Source: Maea johnstoni | Taxonomy: Eukaryota > Annelida > Polychaeta > Spionida > Magelonidae | DNA length: 64,000 nucleotides | Assembly: GCA_963942565.1 (NCBI GenBank) | Contig: CAWWDR010000301.1 | Coordinates: 1 to 64,000 of the forward strand | Direction of reading: 5' to 3' | Shown here: piece by piece, positions 44,184-52,284 of the stretch | How the letters are laid out: each line of letters begins with the position of its first letter | Position numbering within the stretch: the stretch's first letter is position 1 | Position numbers and translations under genes: made by a program | The notes under the pieces: generated by a model | Seen by the model: only the letters and a program-made list of their open reading frames with translations | Told to the model about the DNA's origin: nothing | The model's database searches: none

Positions 44184-45707
44184 ATGAATAATGAACATAT
44201 TCTTCAAATGAAGAAGATAGTTAAACAGTACCCGGGCGTTCTGGCTCTGGATCAGGTTGATCTGGAGATAAAAGAGAGTGAAGTCCTTGCGGTTATCGGA
44301 GAGAACGGAGCGGGAAAATCGACCATGATGAAGATTTTGTCCGGTGCGATCTCCATGGATTCCGGTGAAATTTTATTAAACGGACAAATTGTTCCCCCTG
44401 CTTCCATTCCCAAAGAGCGAATGGACTCAGGGATCGCCATCATTTATCAGGAACTGAACTACATAAACGAGATGACCATTGCCGAAAACCTGTTCATCGG
44501 CTGTGTTCCTTTAAAAGGGCCCATGAAACGGGTGGATTATCAGAAGATGAAAGAAGAATCAGCCGAACTGCTGTGCTCCTTTAATCTCGATTATGATCCC
44601 TTTACCCTTATGAAAAATCTTACGGTTGCGGAAAAGCAGGTAATTGAAATACTCAGGGCCGTATCGAAAGATGTAAAAGTGCTAATTATGGATGAACCGA
44701 CATCCTCTTTAAATGAGGTGGAGACCAAAAGACTCTTTGACTTCATAGAAGATTTAAAGAAGAAAGGTGTGTCTATCATATATATTTCTCATAAACTCGA
44801 GGAGATCTTTGCCATTGCCGACCGGGTTCAGGTCATGCGCGACGGTAAAAGAGTAGACGTTCTGGAGGTGGAGAAAACCTCTACATCACAGCTGGTGGAA
44901 CTTATGGTCGGCCGGTCTATCGTGGACATGTATCCCAAAGAGGATACGAAAATCAGCGATGAGGTCCTCAGGGTGGAAAACTTGACCAGCGGCATTGCCC
45001 GAAAGGTCTCCTTTAACGTGAGGAAAGGGGAAGTTCTCGGTCTGTTCGGACTAGTGGGCTCAGGCCGCGTGGAGACTGTAGAGGGTCTGCTGGGCTTGAA
45101 ATCCTCGAGCTCGACAATGATCCGCATCGACGGCGAGGATGTGGTGATTAAAAACCCCATCGACGCCAAGAGACAGGGGATCGCCTATATACCCTCTGAC
45201 AGAAAACAGGACGGGCTTGTTCTTATCAACTCTGTAAAGAACAACCTGACGCTGACTCAGGTCGACGAACTGGGCCGGGGTCTCAGTATGGATTCTAAGA
45301 AAGAGAATGAATACTGCGAGAAGTGGATCGATAAACTGGGCATCAAAACGCCCTCGAAAGATGTGATCATCGGATCATTGAGCGGGGGAAACCAGCAGAA
45401 AGTGGTCATAGCCAAATGGCTTTTGATCAATCCGAAAGTGCTTATCATGAATGATCCCACCAGGGGAATCGATGTAGGCGCCAAGGTTGAAATCTACAAA
45501 GTAATGGAAGAGCTCTGCCGCGAGGGGATCTCAATTATCATGGTCTCATCGGAATTGCCCGAAGTTATGGGGATCACAGACCGGATGATGGTCTTCGCCG
45601 ACGGGAATGTGGTGGGCGAGTTTAAAAGAAGTGAATACGATCAAAATAAAATACTGCACATGGCTGTAAAAGGAAATGAAAATGAATACGAAAACTCTTG
45701 CCCTTAA
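44184..45707 (+). CDS. Sugar ABC transporter ATPase (RbsA/MglA-type), copy 2
   Basis: 507 aa, identical protein to the ATPase at 31968, with both nucleotide-binding halves intact (Walker A IGENGAGKST, second signature LSGGNQQKV). Identity at third codon positions over the whole gene indicates very recent duplication or gene conversion. Confidence 0.92.
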   Translation: MNNEHILQMKKIVKQYPGVLALDQVDLEIKESEVLAVIGENGAGKSTMMKILSGAISMDSGEILLNGQIVPPASIPKERMDSGIAIIYQELNYINEMTIAENLFIGCVPLKGPMKRVDYQKMKEESAELLCSFNLDYDPFTLMKNLTVAEKQVIEILRAVSKDVKVLIMDEPTSSLNEVETKRLFDFIEDLKKKGVSIIYISHKLEEIFAIADRVQVMRDGKRVDVLEVEKTSTSQLVELMVGRSIVDMYPKEDTKISDEVLRVENLTSGIARKVSFNVRKGEVLGLFGLVGSGRVETVEGLLGLKSSSSTMIRIDGEDVVIKNPIDAKRQGIAYIPSDRKQDGLVLINSVKNNLTLTQVDELGRGLSMDSKKENEYCEKWIDKLGIKTPSKDVIIGSLSGGNQQKVVIAKWLLINPKVLIMNDPTRGIDVGAKVEIYKVMEELCREGISIIMVSSELPEVMGITDRMMVFADGNVVGEFKRSEYDQNKILHMAVKGNENEYENSCP

Positions 45708-46680
45708 GAAAGGGGGTGCTTTTTTCAAAAAGATGAACGCTCTGGGGAATGACATGGGCAACACCCTGAGTCTTGCCATAGCGCTGTTTATACTATGTGT
45801 GGTCTGGAGCTTCAAGTCTCCCTATTTTCTGACAATGCAGAACATCATGAACATCCTGATGTTCGCCTCCATACTGGCCATAAGAGCCTCGGGGCTGACC
45901 GTTTCGATGATCATGGGCGGGATGGATATCTCTCAGAATGCCATAGGCGCCGTAACGGCGCTGCTGTGCGCATTGGTAAGCGCCTCCGGAGCGCCATGGT
46001 GGGCCGTCATTATTATGGTATTCGGTTTGGGACTGCTTATGGGTGCGATTAACGCCACACTGGTCTCCTACCTTAAGATCGCTGCGATCATCACCACGCT
46101 GGGAACCATGCAGATCTTCCGCGGAGCCGCCTGGTTGATCAAAGACGCCACGGTCATGGTCAAGGATCCCATCCTTTTAAAACTGGGAAGAGGAAGACTT
46201 TTCGGAGTAATCCCCTATGTGGCAATCATAGCCGTAGTCATTCTGGCGATCATCTATTACGTGTTGAAGTTCACTTCTTTCGGAAGAAAGGTTTATATGG
46301 TCGGTGGAAACGAACACGCCAGTTATCTATCGGGTATCAACGTCAACAGAGTGAAGTTTATCTCATTTCTGATAAGCGGTGTCACAGCGGGAATCGCCGG
46401 ATTTCTTCTGGCCTGTCAGGTTGGAGCGGCTCTGCCTCAGTCTGGAGCGGGAACGGAGATGAGCACCATCTCAGCGGTTATCCTCGGGGGGATCAGTCTC
46501 TCGGGCGGTAAGGGTAAAATCTCGGGAACCATTCTCGGGATTCTGATCCTGCAGACCATCAACAACGGACTGACGCTTCTGAGCGTCAACGCCTACTACC
46601 AGATGGTCGTGAGCGGAACCGTATTGCTGCTGGCCGTGATGATAGATATCATCAGAAGTGGAGCTTTGAGGAAACAGTAA
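45682..46680 (+). CDS. Sugar ABC transporter permease (RbsC-type), copy 2
   Basis: Same protein as the permease at 33466. The last 20 codons carry seven synonymous differences from copy 1 (for example GTG/GTA, GAC/GAT, AGC/AGT, CAA/CAG), while everything upstream appears identical. A strong bidirectional terminator follows. Start chosen as in copy 1. Confidence 0.9.
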   Translation: MNTKTLALKKGGAFFKKMNALGNDMGNTLSLAIALFILCVVWSFKSPYFLTMQNIMNILMFASILAIRASGLTVSMIMGGMDISQNAIGAVTALLCALVSASGAPWWAVIIMVFGLGLLMGAINATLVSYLKIAAIITTLGTMQIFRGAAWLIKDATVMVKDPILLKLGRGRLFGVIPYVAIIAVVILAIIYYVLKFTSFGRKVYMVGGNEHASYLSGINVNRVKFISFLISGVTAGIAGFLLACQVGAALPQSGAGTEMSTISAVILGGISLSGGKGKISGTILGILILQTINNGLTLLSVNAYYQMVVSGTVLLLAVMIDIIRSGALRKQ

Positions 46681-46698
46681 GGTCTGAATATTAATTAG

Positions 46699-46729
46699 AA
46701 AAAAGCACTATATTACGTAGTGCTTTTTT
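46699..46729. terminator. Bidirectional Rho-independent terminator
   Basis: AAAAAAGCACTA, loop TATTACG, TAGTGCTTTTTT: a GC-containing stem with A-run and T-run on the two sides. It ends the transporter operon, and on the other strand the GGDEF-EAL gene. Confidence 0.85.
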
Positions 46730-46782
46730 TTTGAAATGAAGACTCTTAAAGTATTATATAAATTTATATTTGAATAAATGAA

Positions 46783-48603
46783 TTATACAGACTTAATCTG
46801 ATCCAGCATCTTCATAAAATCTTCTTCAGCCAAAGGTTTGCTGTAATAAAAACCCTGAATGAGATCGCACCCCAGTTCATTTAAAATCTCCAGTTGTTCT
46901 CCCGTTTCCACCCCTTCAGCTACAGTCTGTAGCTCCAGGGATTTAGCCAGTGAAATGATTGCCTTAGTAATGCTGAAAGCACTGTTTTCATCTATGTTCC
47001 GGATAAAACTCTGATCGATTTTTATGGAGTCGAGGTTCAGCTTCTGCAGATAGCTCAGAGAAGAGTATCCCGTTCCAAAGTCGTCTATGGCGATCCTGAA
47101 TCCTCTCTGTCTTAAATACCGCAGTGTTTCGCTGTTGTTGCCGTCAGTATTGAGAAGCATTCCCTCCGTTATTTCCAATTCTATGGATTCTGGATTGATC
47201 CCCGAATCATAGAGAGCTGAATTCAGACTGTTGATAAGGGTATTCTTGGAAATCTGAAGAGGAGAAACATTTAGAGACAATATAAGATCAGTAAAACCTT
47301 TTTTGTGGATTTTTGCGAGCATTTTAAAGACCCTTCGATAGACCCAGGTACTGATCTTATGAATAATATCACTGTCTTCGGCAATGGAAATGAACTCTGC
47401 CGGTGAAACGCTTCCCAAATGAGGGTTATTCCAGCGAACCAGCGCTTCAGCGCCGATTATCTTTTTACCCGGGGATTCATATTTCGGCTGCAGGACTATG
47501 GAGAACTCATCATTTAATACGGCAGATCGCAAATGCTTTTCAATGATCAGTCGCTTTTTTACCAGTTTATTAAATTCTTTATGAAAAAAGGAGAAGGTAT
47601 TTTTCCCATTTTTCTTTGCTTTATATAGGGCATTCTCCGATCTTTGCACCAATTCGTTTCTGGTTTCTCCGTCATCGGGGAAATTGGCAATGCCAATGCT
47701 CAGAGTCGGCATATTGAGGCTGGGGTCTTCGACAGATAAAATCTTACTGGCCATTAACGCTGGAGAATAATCATCACTTATCTCCGGAAGCACTGCAATA
47801 AACTCATCACCACCGATCCTAAATAACATATCCGAATTGTCCAGACAGCTGTTTATTCTGCTGGCTACATCTTTAAGAACCTTATTTCCAACTTCGTGTC
47901 CCGGGCTGTCATTTATCTTTTTGAAATTATCGATATCAATAAACAGGATTGAGAATTTATGATTGTTTTCTCTGCTGGACGGCACAAGGCTTTCCATATA
48001 GAAATCGAAATGCTTCTTATTGGCTATGCCCGTCAAGCCGTCATATAAAGCTAGAGAGTTCATTTGCTCCTGTAAATTAAAGCTGTGCTTTTTCCAGTAA
48101 TATGATGTGATCATAATCATTAAATAGACCGATCCCACTCTTAAAGCTACGGGATTCATCACTATAAAGGAAAAGCTCTCCAGGTCGAATGAAAATATGA
48201 AACCGTATATGATTATCATAATAATGTTGACTTTTAAGGCTAGATGATATTTCAATAATATAATTGTAATCAGGGGATAGATAATAAAAAATATGACCCC
48301 AATATTGTCTTTTTCAATGAATAAGAAAAACACTATGCACAAGATTGAAAACACTGTTGTAAAAATAATACCGCCGAATTTTTCCTTGTGGGTTTTAAAT
48401 AAAAAAACCGAAAGGGAAACTGTAATGAATATAAAAACCAGTTCTATTATCAGTTCTGTTCTTGAACTGTTTAATATATCGAAAAAGGCATAGGGAATTA
48501 GAATGAGTCCATTAAATAACATGGCATAGATGAGATACTTTATACTGAATTTCTGAGAAAATCTGATTACATCAGAATCCCTTTTATTTAAAGGCAAACT
48601 CAC
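46783..48603 (-). CDS. Membrane GGDEF-EAL cyclic-di-GMP enzyme
   Basis: 606 aa. An N-terminal membrane part has about six helices (residues 20-170), followed by a GGDEF domain with an intact FRIGGDEF (264-268) and an EAL domain. EAL motifs are GAEALVRW (387-389), ELEITEGML, DDFGTGYSS, KIDQSF, EGVETGEQ and QGFYYSKPL, so the phosphodiesterase site looks complete. The inhibitory RxxD site before GGDEF reads DNSD and is probably absent. It could make or degrade c-di-GMP; net direction unknown. Monocistronic. Confidence 0.92.
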   Translation of the reverse strand: MSLPLNKRDSDVIRFSQKFSIKYLIYAMLFNGLILIPYAFFDILNSSRTELIIELVFIFITVSLSVFLFKTHKEKFGGIIFTTVFSILCIVFFLFIEKDNIGVIFFIIYPLITIILLKYHLALKVNIIMIIIYGFIFSFDLESFSFIVMNPVALRVGSVYLMIMITSYYWKKHSFNLQEQMNSLALYDGLTGIANKKHFDFYMESLVPSSRENNHKFSILFIDIDNFKKINDSPGHEVGNKVLKDVASRINSCLDNSDMLFRIGGDEFIAVLPEISDDYSPALMASKILSVEDPSLNMPTLSIGIANFPDDGETRNELVQRSENALYKAKKNGKNTFSFFHKEFNKLVKKRLIIEKHLRSAVLNDEFSIVLQPKYESPGKKIIGAEALVRWNNPHLGSVSPAEFISIAEDSDIIHKISTWVYRRVFKMLAKIHKKGFTDLILSLNVSPLQISKNTLINSLNSALYDSGINPESIELEITEGMLLNTDGNNSETLRYLRQRGFRIAIDDFGTGYSSLSYLQKLNLDSIKIDQSFIRNIDENSAFSITKAIISLAKSLELQTVAEGVETGEQLEILNELGCDLIQGFYYSKPLAEEDFMKMLDQIKSV

Positions 48604-48761
48604 CCCCGGAGATGTTTCAATTAAAAAGACAATTAGTATCTAGATGCAAAATAAGAAGAACATTTTTTTAATTATTAGCATTAAGATAATATGTGGTTTT
48701 ATGGCATTTATCCAGAAGAATTTCATCAAATTCAGCCAATTTATTACAAAATTCTTTAAAT

Positions 48762-48798
48762 TTGACAAATTGTAATTATGGTTGTATATTACAACCAT
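48762..48798 (+). promoter_or_regulatory. MarR-gene promoter overlapped by a palindromic operator
   Basis: TTGACA at 48762-48767, 17 bases, then TATATT at 48785-48790. A 21-bp perfect palindrome (48778-48798, arms ATGGTTGTA/TACAACCAT) covers the -10 and the first bases of the ATG at 48797. The predicted start of transcription is at the ATG, so the mRNA is probably leaderless and autorepressed. Confidence 0.7.
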
Positions 48799-49255
48799 GA
48801 CACATGATGTTATCAACAATCAAGACATATACTCACTTATTCGGGAATTAGCCAAAGCTTTAAGGATGTTCCAGGAAGGAGCAGTATTTTGTGAAGACAT
48901 TACTTTTACACAATTTGTCATACTGGATTACATAAGAGAGGCTGAAAGATTAAAATTATCAGATTTGCATAAACTACTTTCTGTAGAGAAAAGCACTACG
49001 ACCAGGTTATTGGATCCACTGGTTCGAAAGAAGTTAATTGTAAAAGATAAGTCTCTTTATGACTCAAGAGCTATTGAATTGGAACTGACGAAAGAAGGCA
49101 TGAGGATATATGACAGCGTTTCTGTCTGTATGGAAGATCTGTTGAATCAACTGACTCGAATATTGCCGGAAGATGAGAGACATCAGCTGGTTGGTTCATT
49201 GAGTACTTTTGTCGATTCCGTATTTCGCTGTTGTGGAAAAGATAGTTGTTGTTGA
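48797..49255 (+). CDS. MarR family transcriptional regulator with Cys-rich tail
   Basis: About 152 aa. The winged helix is LKLSDLHKLLSVEKSTTTRLLDPLVRKKLI (residues about 50-80), with the wing DSRAIELELTKEG. The C-terminus ends RCCGKDSCC, two vicinal cysteine pairs that could bind As(III) or another thiophilic metalloid. An upstream in-frame TTG at 48782 lies inside the promoter, so the ATG at 48797 is chosen. The gene is 53 bases upstream of arsM, whose leader carries the same palindrome. Likely a metalloid-responsive repressor (inference). Confidence 0.82.
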   Translation: MTHDVINNQDIYSLIRELAKALRMFQEGAVFCEDITFTQFVILDYIREAERLKLSDLHKLLSVEKSTTTRLLDPLVRKKLIVKDKSLYDSRAIELELTKEGMRIYDSVSVCMEDLLNQLTRILPEDERHQLVGSLSTFVDSVFRCCGKDSCC

Positions 49256-49275
49256 AATAATTTTTTTTAATTTAA

Positions 49276-49294
49276 TAGTTGTATGATACAACTA
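49276..49294 (+). promoter_or_regulatory. arsM operator and probable -10
   Basis: TAGTTGTATGATACAACTA is a perfect 19-bp palindrome sharing the GTTGTAT/ATACAAC arms of the MarR promoter. TATGAT at 49282-49287 may be the -10. A clear -35 is not visible. Confidence 0.7.
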
Positions 49295-49308
49295 GAGGAG
49301 AGTTTTAC

Positions 49309-50127
49309 ATGAATAATATAAAAGAAAAAATACGAAAAGCATATGGAAACATCGCCGAGGTGAGCGGTAAATCCGGCTGCGGCTGCGGTTGCGGATGCTC
49401 AAGCGATGCAGGAAGTAAAGGCTCTAATGAGGTCCTGGGGTATAGTAAGGAAGAATTATCGAGTCTGCCGGAAGGGGCGGACATGGGATTGGGTTGTGGT
49501 AACCCGACGGCAATTGCTTCTCTGAAAAAAGGAGAAACAGTATTGGATCTGGGATCCGGTGGCGGTATTGATTGTTTTCTGGCCGCTGAGAAAGTCGGGG
49601 AGTCGGGACAGATTATCGGTGTGGATATGACCGCTCAAATGATTGACAAAGCAAGAGCTAATGCTGAAAAGAGCCCTTTCGACAATGTGGAGTTTCGTCT
49701 GGGAGAAATAGAACACATTCCCGTGGCTGATTCATCGGTTGACGTGGTAATATCCAATTGTGTAATTAATCTCGTACCGGATAAAAGCAAAGTCTTTTCT
49801 GAAATCTACAGGGTTTTAAAGCCCGGTGGTAGAATATTGATTTCCGATATAGCGACTACGGGAGATTTACCTCAGGAATTGCTGGAAAATGTTTCCGCAT
49901 GGGCAGGATGTGTATCAGGAGCTATCAGAGTTGACTTATATACGGACATGTTGAAAGACGCGGGATTTAATAATGTGGAAATTGTCGACTCGACAAAAGC
50001 TGTACCTGAATACTGGCTTGAGTCACCCGATGTGGCAACTTTTATTAAAGACTCGGGAATAACGAATGAAAAGGCTGTTGAAGTGGCCGGGAGCATTTCC
50101 AGTATAAAAGTTAAAGGGATTAAATAG
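49309..50127 (+). CDS. arsM: Arsenite S-adenosylmethionine methyltransferase
   Basis: 272 aa. A Cys-Gly repeat near residues 24-30 (CGCGCGC) is followed by GLGCGNP (C63), the SAM-binding LDLGSGGGIDCF (79-90), NCVINLVPDKS (C151) and WAGCVSGAI (C201). These three cysteines match the As(III)-binding set of ArsM. It methylates arsenite stepwise for detoxification. AGAGGAG at 49294-49300 supports the ATG at 49309. Controlled by the adjacent MarR regulator; terminated by a strong hairpin. Confidence 0.92.
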   Translation: MNNIKEKIRKAYGNIAEVSGKSGCGCGCGCSSDAGSKGSNEVLGYSKEELSSLPEGADMGLGCGNPTAIASLKKGETVLDLGSGGGIDCFLAAEKVGESGQIIGVDMTAQMIDKARANAEKSPFDNVEFRLGEIEHIPVADSSVDVVISNCVINLVPDKSKVFSEIYRVLKPGGRILISDIATTGDLPQELLENVSAWAGCVSGAIRVDLYTDMLKDAGFNNVEIVDSTKAVPEYWLESPDVATFIKDSGITNEKAVEVAGSISSIKVKGIK

Positions 50128-50136
50128 ACATTTTTG

Positions 50137-50158
50137 AGCCCCTGAAAATACAGGGGCT
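50137..50158 (+). terminator. Rho-independent terminator after arsM
   Basis: AGCCCCTG, loop AAAATA, CAGGGGCT followed by TTCATTT. Confidence 0.75.
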
Positions 50159-50171
50159 TTCATTTGATTAA

Positions 50172-50951
50172 TTATAAATACCACTCTTCTGGAATCGGCT
50201 TGTCATCAATAAACAGATCGGGATTTTTCGAAAGAAATTCTCCGGTCAAATCCGCCATCCCAACAGCATCGCAGAGATACGATTCGGCATCGCCAATTTT
50301 ACCTTTCCCTGCGATTCCCTTATGTAATAGGGCAGCTTTAATTTTATTGTAATTAAGAGATATATCATTAATGGGAGCGTGATGAGTGTATTGTGGACAG
50401 TCTATCAGTTTTCCATCGGGGGATTTGATCTTCAAATCCGTAGGCTTTTTCGCCAGACGATTGTCTATTCCGTTCCATTCTTCGACGCCGTGAATAAAAG
50501 TATTGCGAATCATAGGGCAGCCAAGGAAAAGGATTTTTGCACTCCTGTCGTATAATTTGCCCCAGCATCCTGTTCTTGGACAGGGAGTTCGGGTATTCTC
50601 TTCTCCTGTAGTATAATCTTTTGATTCCCTTCCGTAAGCGGCAACAGAATGCGTAGGGTGCCATGATCTGGTTACACCGGATCGTTTCATAAATAGATTG
50701 GTTAATATCCCGACACAAGAGGGCTCTTTTAAAGGATCGAACACATTATTATCTTTGTTTATTGTATTCCAGCTGTGGGTCGGCATAATGAGAAGCCCCT
50801 TATTCATATATTCCATAAAGGCAACCAGTACAGTATCGGCGCCACCCTCAACCTGGCCTATAGCTTTCATTGATGAGTGGATCAGAAGCGTGTCATCACT
50901 TTTGATTCCCAGATTTTCTATATCCCTTTTCAGATCATCTTTTGTGTACAT
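50172..50951 (-). CDS. AAC(3)-family N-acetyltransferase
   Basis: 259 aa. Antibiotic_NAT family pattern: DTLLIHSSMKAIGQVEGGADTVL, LLIMPTHSWNT, RSWHPTHSVAAYG (the conserved His region) and ILFLGCPMIRNTFIHGVEE. Family members acetylate the 3-amino group of aminoglycosides, but many chromosomal relatives have other amine substrates, so resistance is not implied. Monocistronic and convergent with arsM. Confidence 0.85.
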   Translation of the reverse strand: MYTKDDLKRDIENLGIKSDDTLLIHSSMKAIGQVEGGADTVLVAFMEYMNKGLLIMPTHSWNTINKDNNVFDPLKEPSCVGILTNLFMKRSGVTRSWHPTHSVAAYGRESKDYTTGEENTRTPCPRTGCWGKLYDRSAKILFLGCPMIRNTFIHGVEEWNGIDNRLAKKPTDLKIKSPDGKLIDCPQYTHHAPINDISLNYNKIKAALLHKGIAGKGKIGDAESYLCDAVGMADLTGEFLSKNPDLFIDDKPIPEEWYL

Positions 50952-51028
50952 GTGTTACCCCTTTCAATAATATAGAATAAAAGTGATGTTTTTTCCTCTC
51001 TATGCTTCTCTAAATAGAAATAGACCGG

Positions 51029-51057
51029 TTGACTCATTATTTCTCTTTACCTATCAT
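51029..51057 (+). promoter_or_regulatory. Promoter of the lysine operon
   Basis: TTGACT at 51029-51034 and TATCAT at 51052-51057 with 17-base spacing. The dapD ATG at 51066 falls 8 bases after the -10 and no ribosome site is present, so the transcript is probably leaderless or nearly so. Confidence 0.6.
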
Positions 51058-51065
51058 TTAGAACT

Positions 51066-52283
51066 ATGAAATTTGAAGAAATACTTAAGTCTCTTAAACC
51101 AATTGATACTATAGAAAAAATAGATATTGTAAAAGATGGAAATCTCATTCATTCCATAGCTAACGCTGAAGGAAGTCGAGGCAGTTTGCAGGTAATTGCA
51201 AACCTGGTTGATTTTGACAATGGAAATATTGATAAAGATCTCGCAGAGAAAGGCCTCGAGCATTTTTGTGAACATGTTGCCCATGCCGCAGCCAATCCGG
51301 GTAAACACCCCAATGTGGAGATGCTTCAAAGCATAAAAGATAAGGAATGGGTTAAAGCCGTTGTTCATTACAATGTTCCCCAGGGTTTGGAAGAACAGGT
51401 CAATAAATATACAGCCTTAAAAAAAGAAGGGAAACTCGAAACTGATAGAGCGGGAGCCCTTGCAACTTTTAACCAGGTTATGGATCTGCTTGAAGCCGGT
51501 CATTTGCGAACGGCGCAGATTGTCGATGGCAAGTGGGAAGCGAATCAATGGGTCAAGAACGGTATCATGCTGGGATTTCCCCTGGGGAAAATCATTGTCT
51601 ATAATGGCAGCAGTGATATTGGATTTACTGATAAAGAGACTTTTCCTCTAAGAACATTAATAGGTGATGAAGGTTTCAGAGTCGTACCGCCGGCGGCAGG
51701 ACTCAGACGTGGTGCTTTTGCCGGTGCGGGATGTGTGTTTATGCCTCCTGCTTATGCCAATGTCGGCGCACATGTCGGCGCGGGAACTATGGTAGAAAAT
51801 CTGGCTGGAAGTTGTGCTCAAATCGGTCGGGACAGTCACATTAGTGCCGGAGCCATAATCGGCGGTGTTCTCGATCCTATAGAAGCAACCCCCGTTATAC
51901 TTGGTGATCACGTATTGCTCGGTGAAGGTTCCGGAGTAACTCAGGGAGCCCGGTTGGGAGATCTGGTAACTCTAGCCCCAGGTGTTCATATTTCCAAGGC
52001 CACTCCTATTTTAGATCCTATTAATAATGTGGCCTATACTTCTAAGGGAAAAGCTGAATTGATAACTCATGACCTGTCAGGTGGAGTAAAGACCTATAGC
52101 GTGGGTAAAATAATTGAAGAGAAAGACCCTTCTTATGGTCCGGAAATTCCTTCAGGAGCTCTGGTTATCCCCTCGATGTCTGTATCCAGCCAGGGAACAT
52201 TGAAATTAACGCCATTAGTGGCAAAGTATATTAAATCCGCCTCGGAACGAGCCTATGCATTGGAAGAAGCTCTAAGGGGGTAA
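51066..52283 (+). CDS. dapD: Tetrahydrodipicolinate N-succinyltransferase
   Basis: 405 aa. An N-terminal helical region of about 130 residues precedes a left-handed beta-helix with hexapeptide repeats (GAFAGAGCVFMPPAYANVGAHV broken across rungs, then AQIGRDSHISAGAIIGGV). The acyl-CoA-binding end has VLLGEGSGVTQGARLGDLVTLAPGV. It transfers succinyl from succinyl-CoA to tetrahydrodipicolinate. Longer than E. coli DapD (274 aa). First gene of a four-gene lysine/diaminopimelate operon; the next start is 1 base after its stop. Confidence 0.88.
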   Translation: MKFEEILKSLKPIDTIEKIDIVKDGNLIHSIANAEGSRGSLQVIANLVDFDNGNIDKDLAEKGLEHFCEHVAHAAANPGKHPNVEMLQSIKDKEWVKAVVHYNVPQGLEEQVNKYTALKKEGKLETDRAGALATFNQVMDLLEAGHLRTAQIVDGKWEANQWVKNGIMLGFPLGKIIVYNGSSDIGFTDKETFPLRTLIGDEGFRVVPPAAGLRRGAFAGAGCVFMPPAYANVGAHVGAGTMVENLAGSCAQIGRDSHISAGAIIGGVLDPIEATPVILGDHVLLGEGSGVTQGARLGDLVTLAPGVHISKATPILDPINNVAYTSKGKAELITHDLSGGVKTYSVGKIIEEKDPSYGPEIPSGALVIPSMSVSSQGTLKLTPLVAKYIKSASERAYALEEALRG

Positions 52284-52284
52284 G

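Larger units (their letters stand above)
43038..46622 (+). repeat. 3.6-kb direct repeat, copy 2 (sugar ABC transporter)
   Basis: Appears identical to 30822-34406. It starts inside the leader, 62 bases before the binding-protein ATG, and ends 58 bases before the permease stop, where synonymous differences begin. Confidence 0.9.

Noticed and set aside
32036-46052. Antisense open frames repeated within the two transporter copies
   Set aside because: They occur twice only because the underlying DNA is duplicated. They have no ribosome sites and mirror the codon structure of the real genes.
30822-46622. Assembly duplication error as sole explanation of the transporter repeat
   Set aside because: The copies have different flanks on both sides and silent differences at the 3' end, so two genomic copies are the better reading. 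Long reads would settle it.
50172-50951. Clinical-type aminoglycoside resistance gene
   Set aside because: It is a chromosomal AAC(3)-family member with no mobile context. The family includes enzymes with other substrates, so resistance is not claimed.
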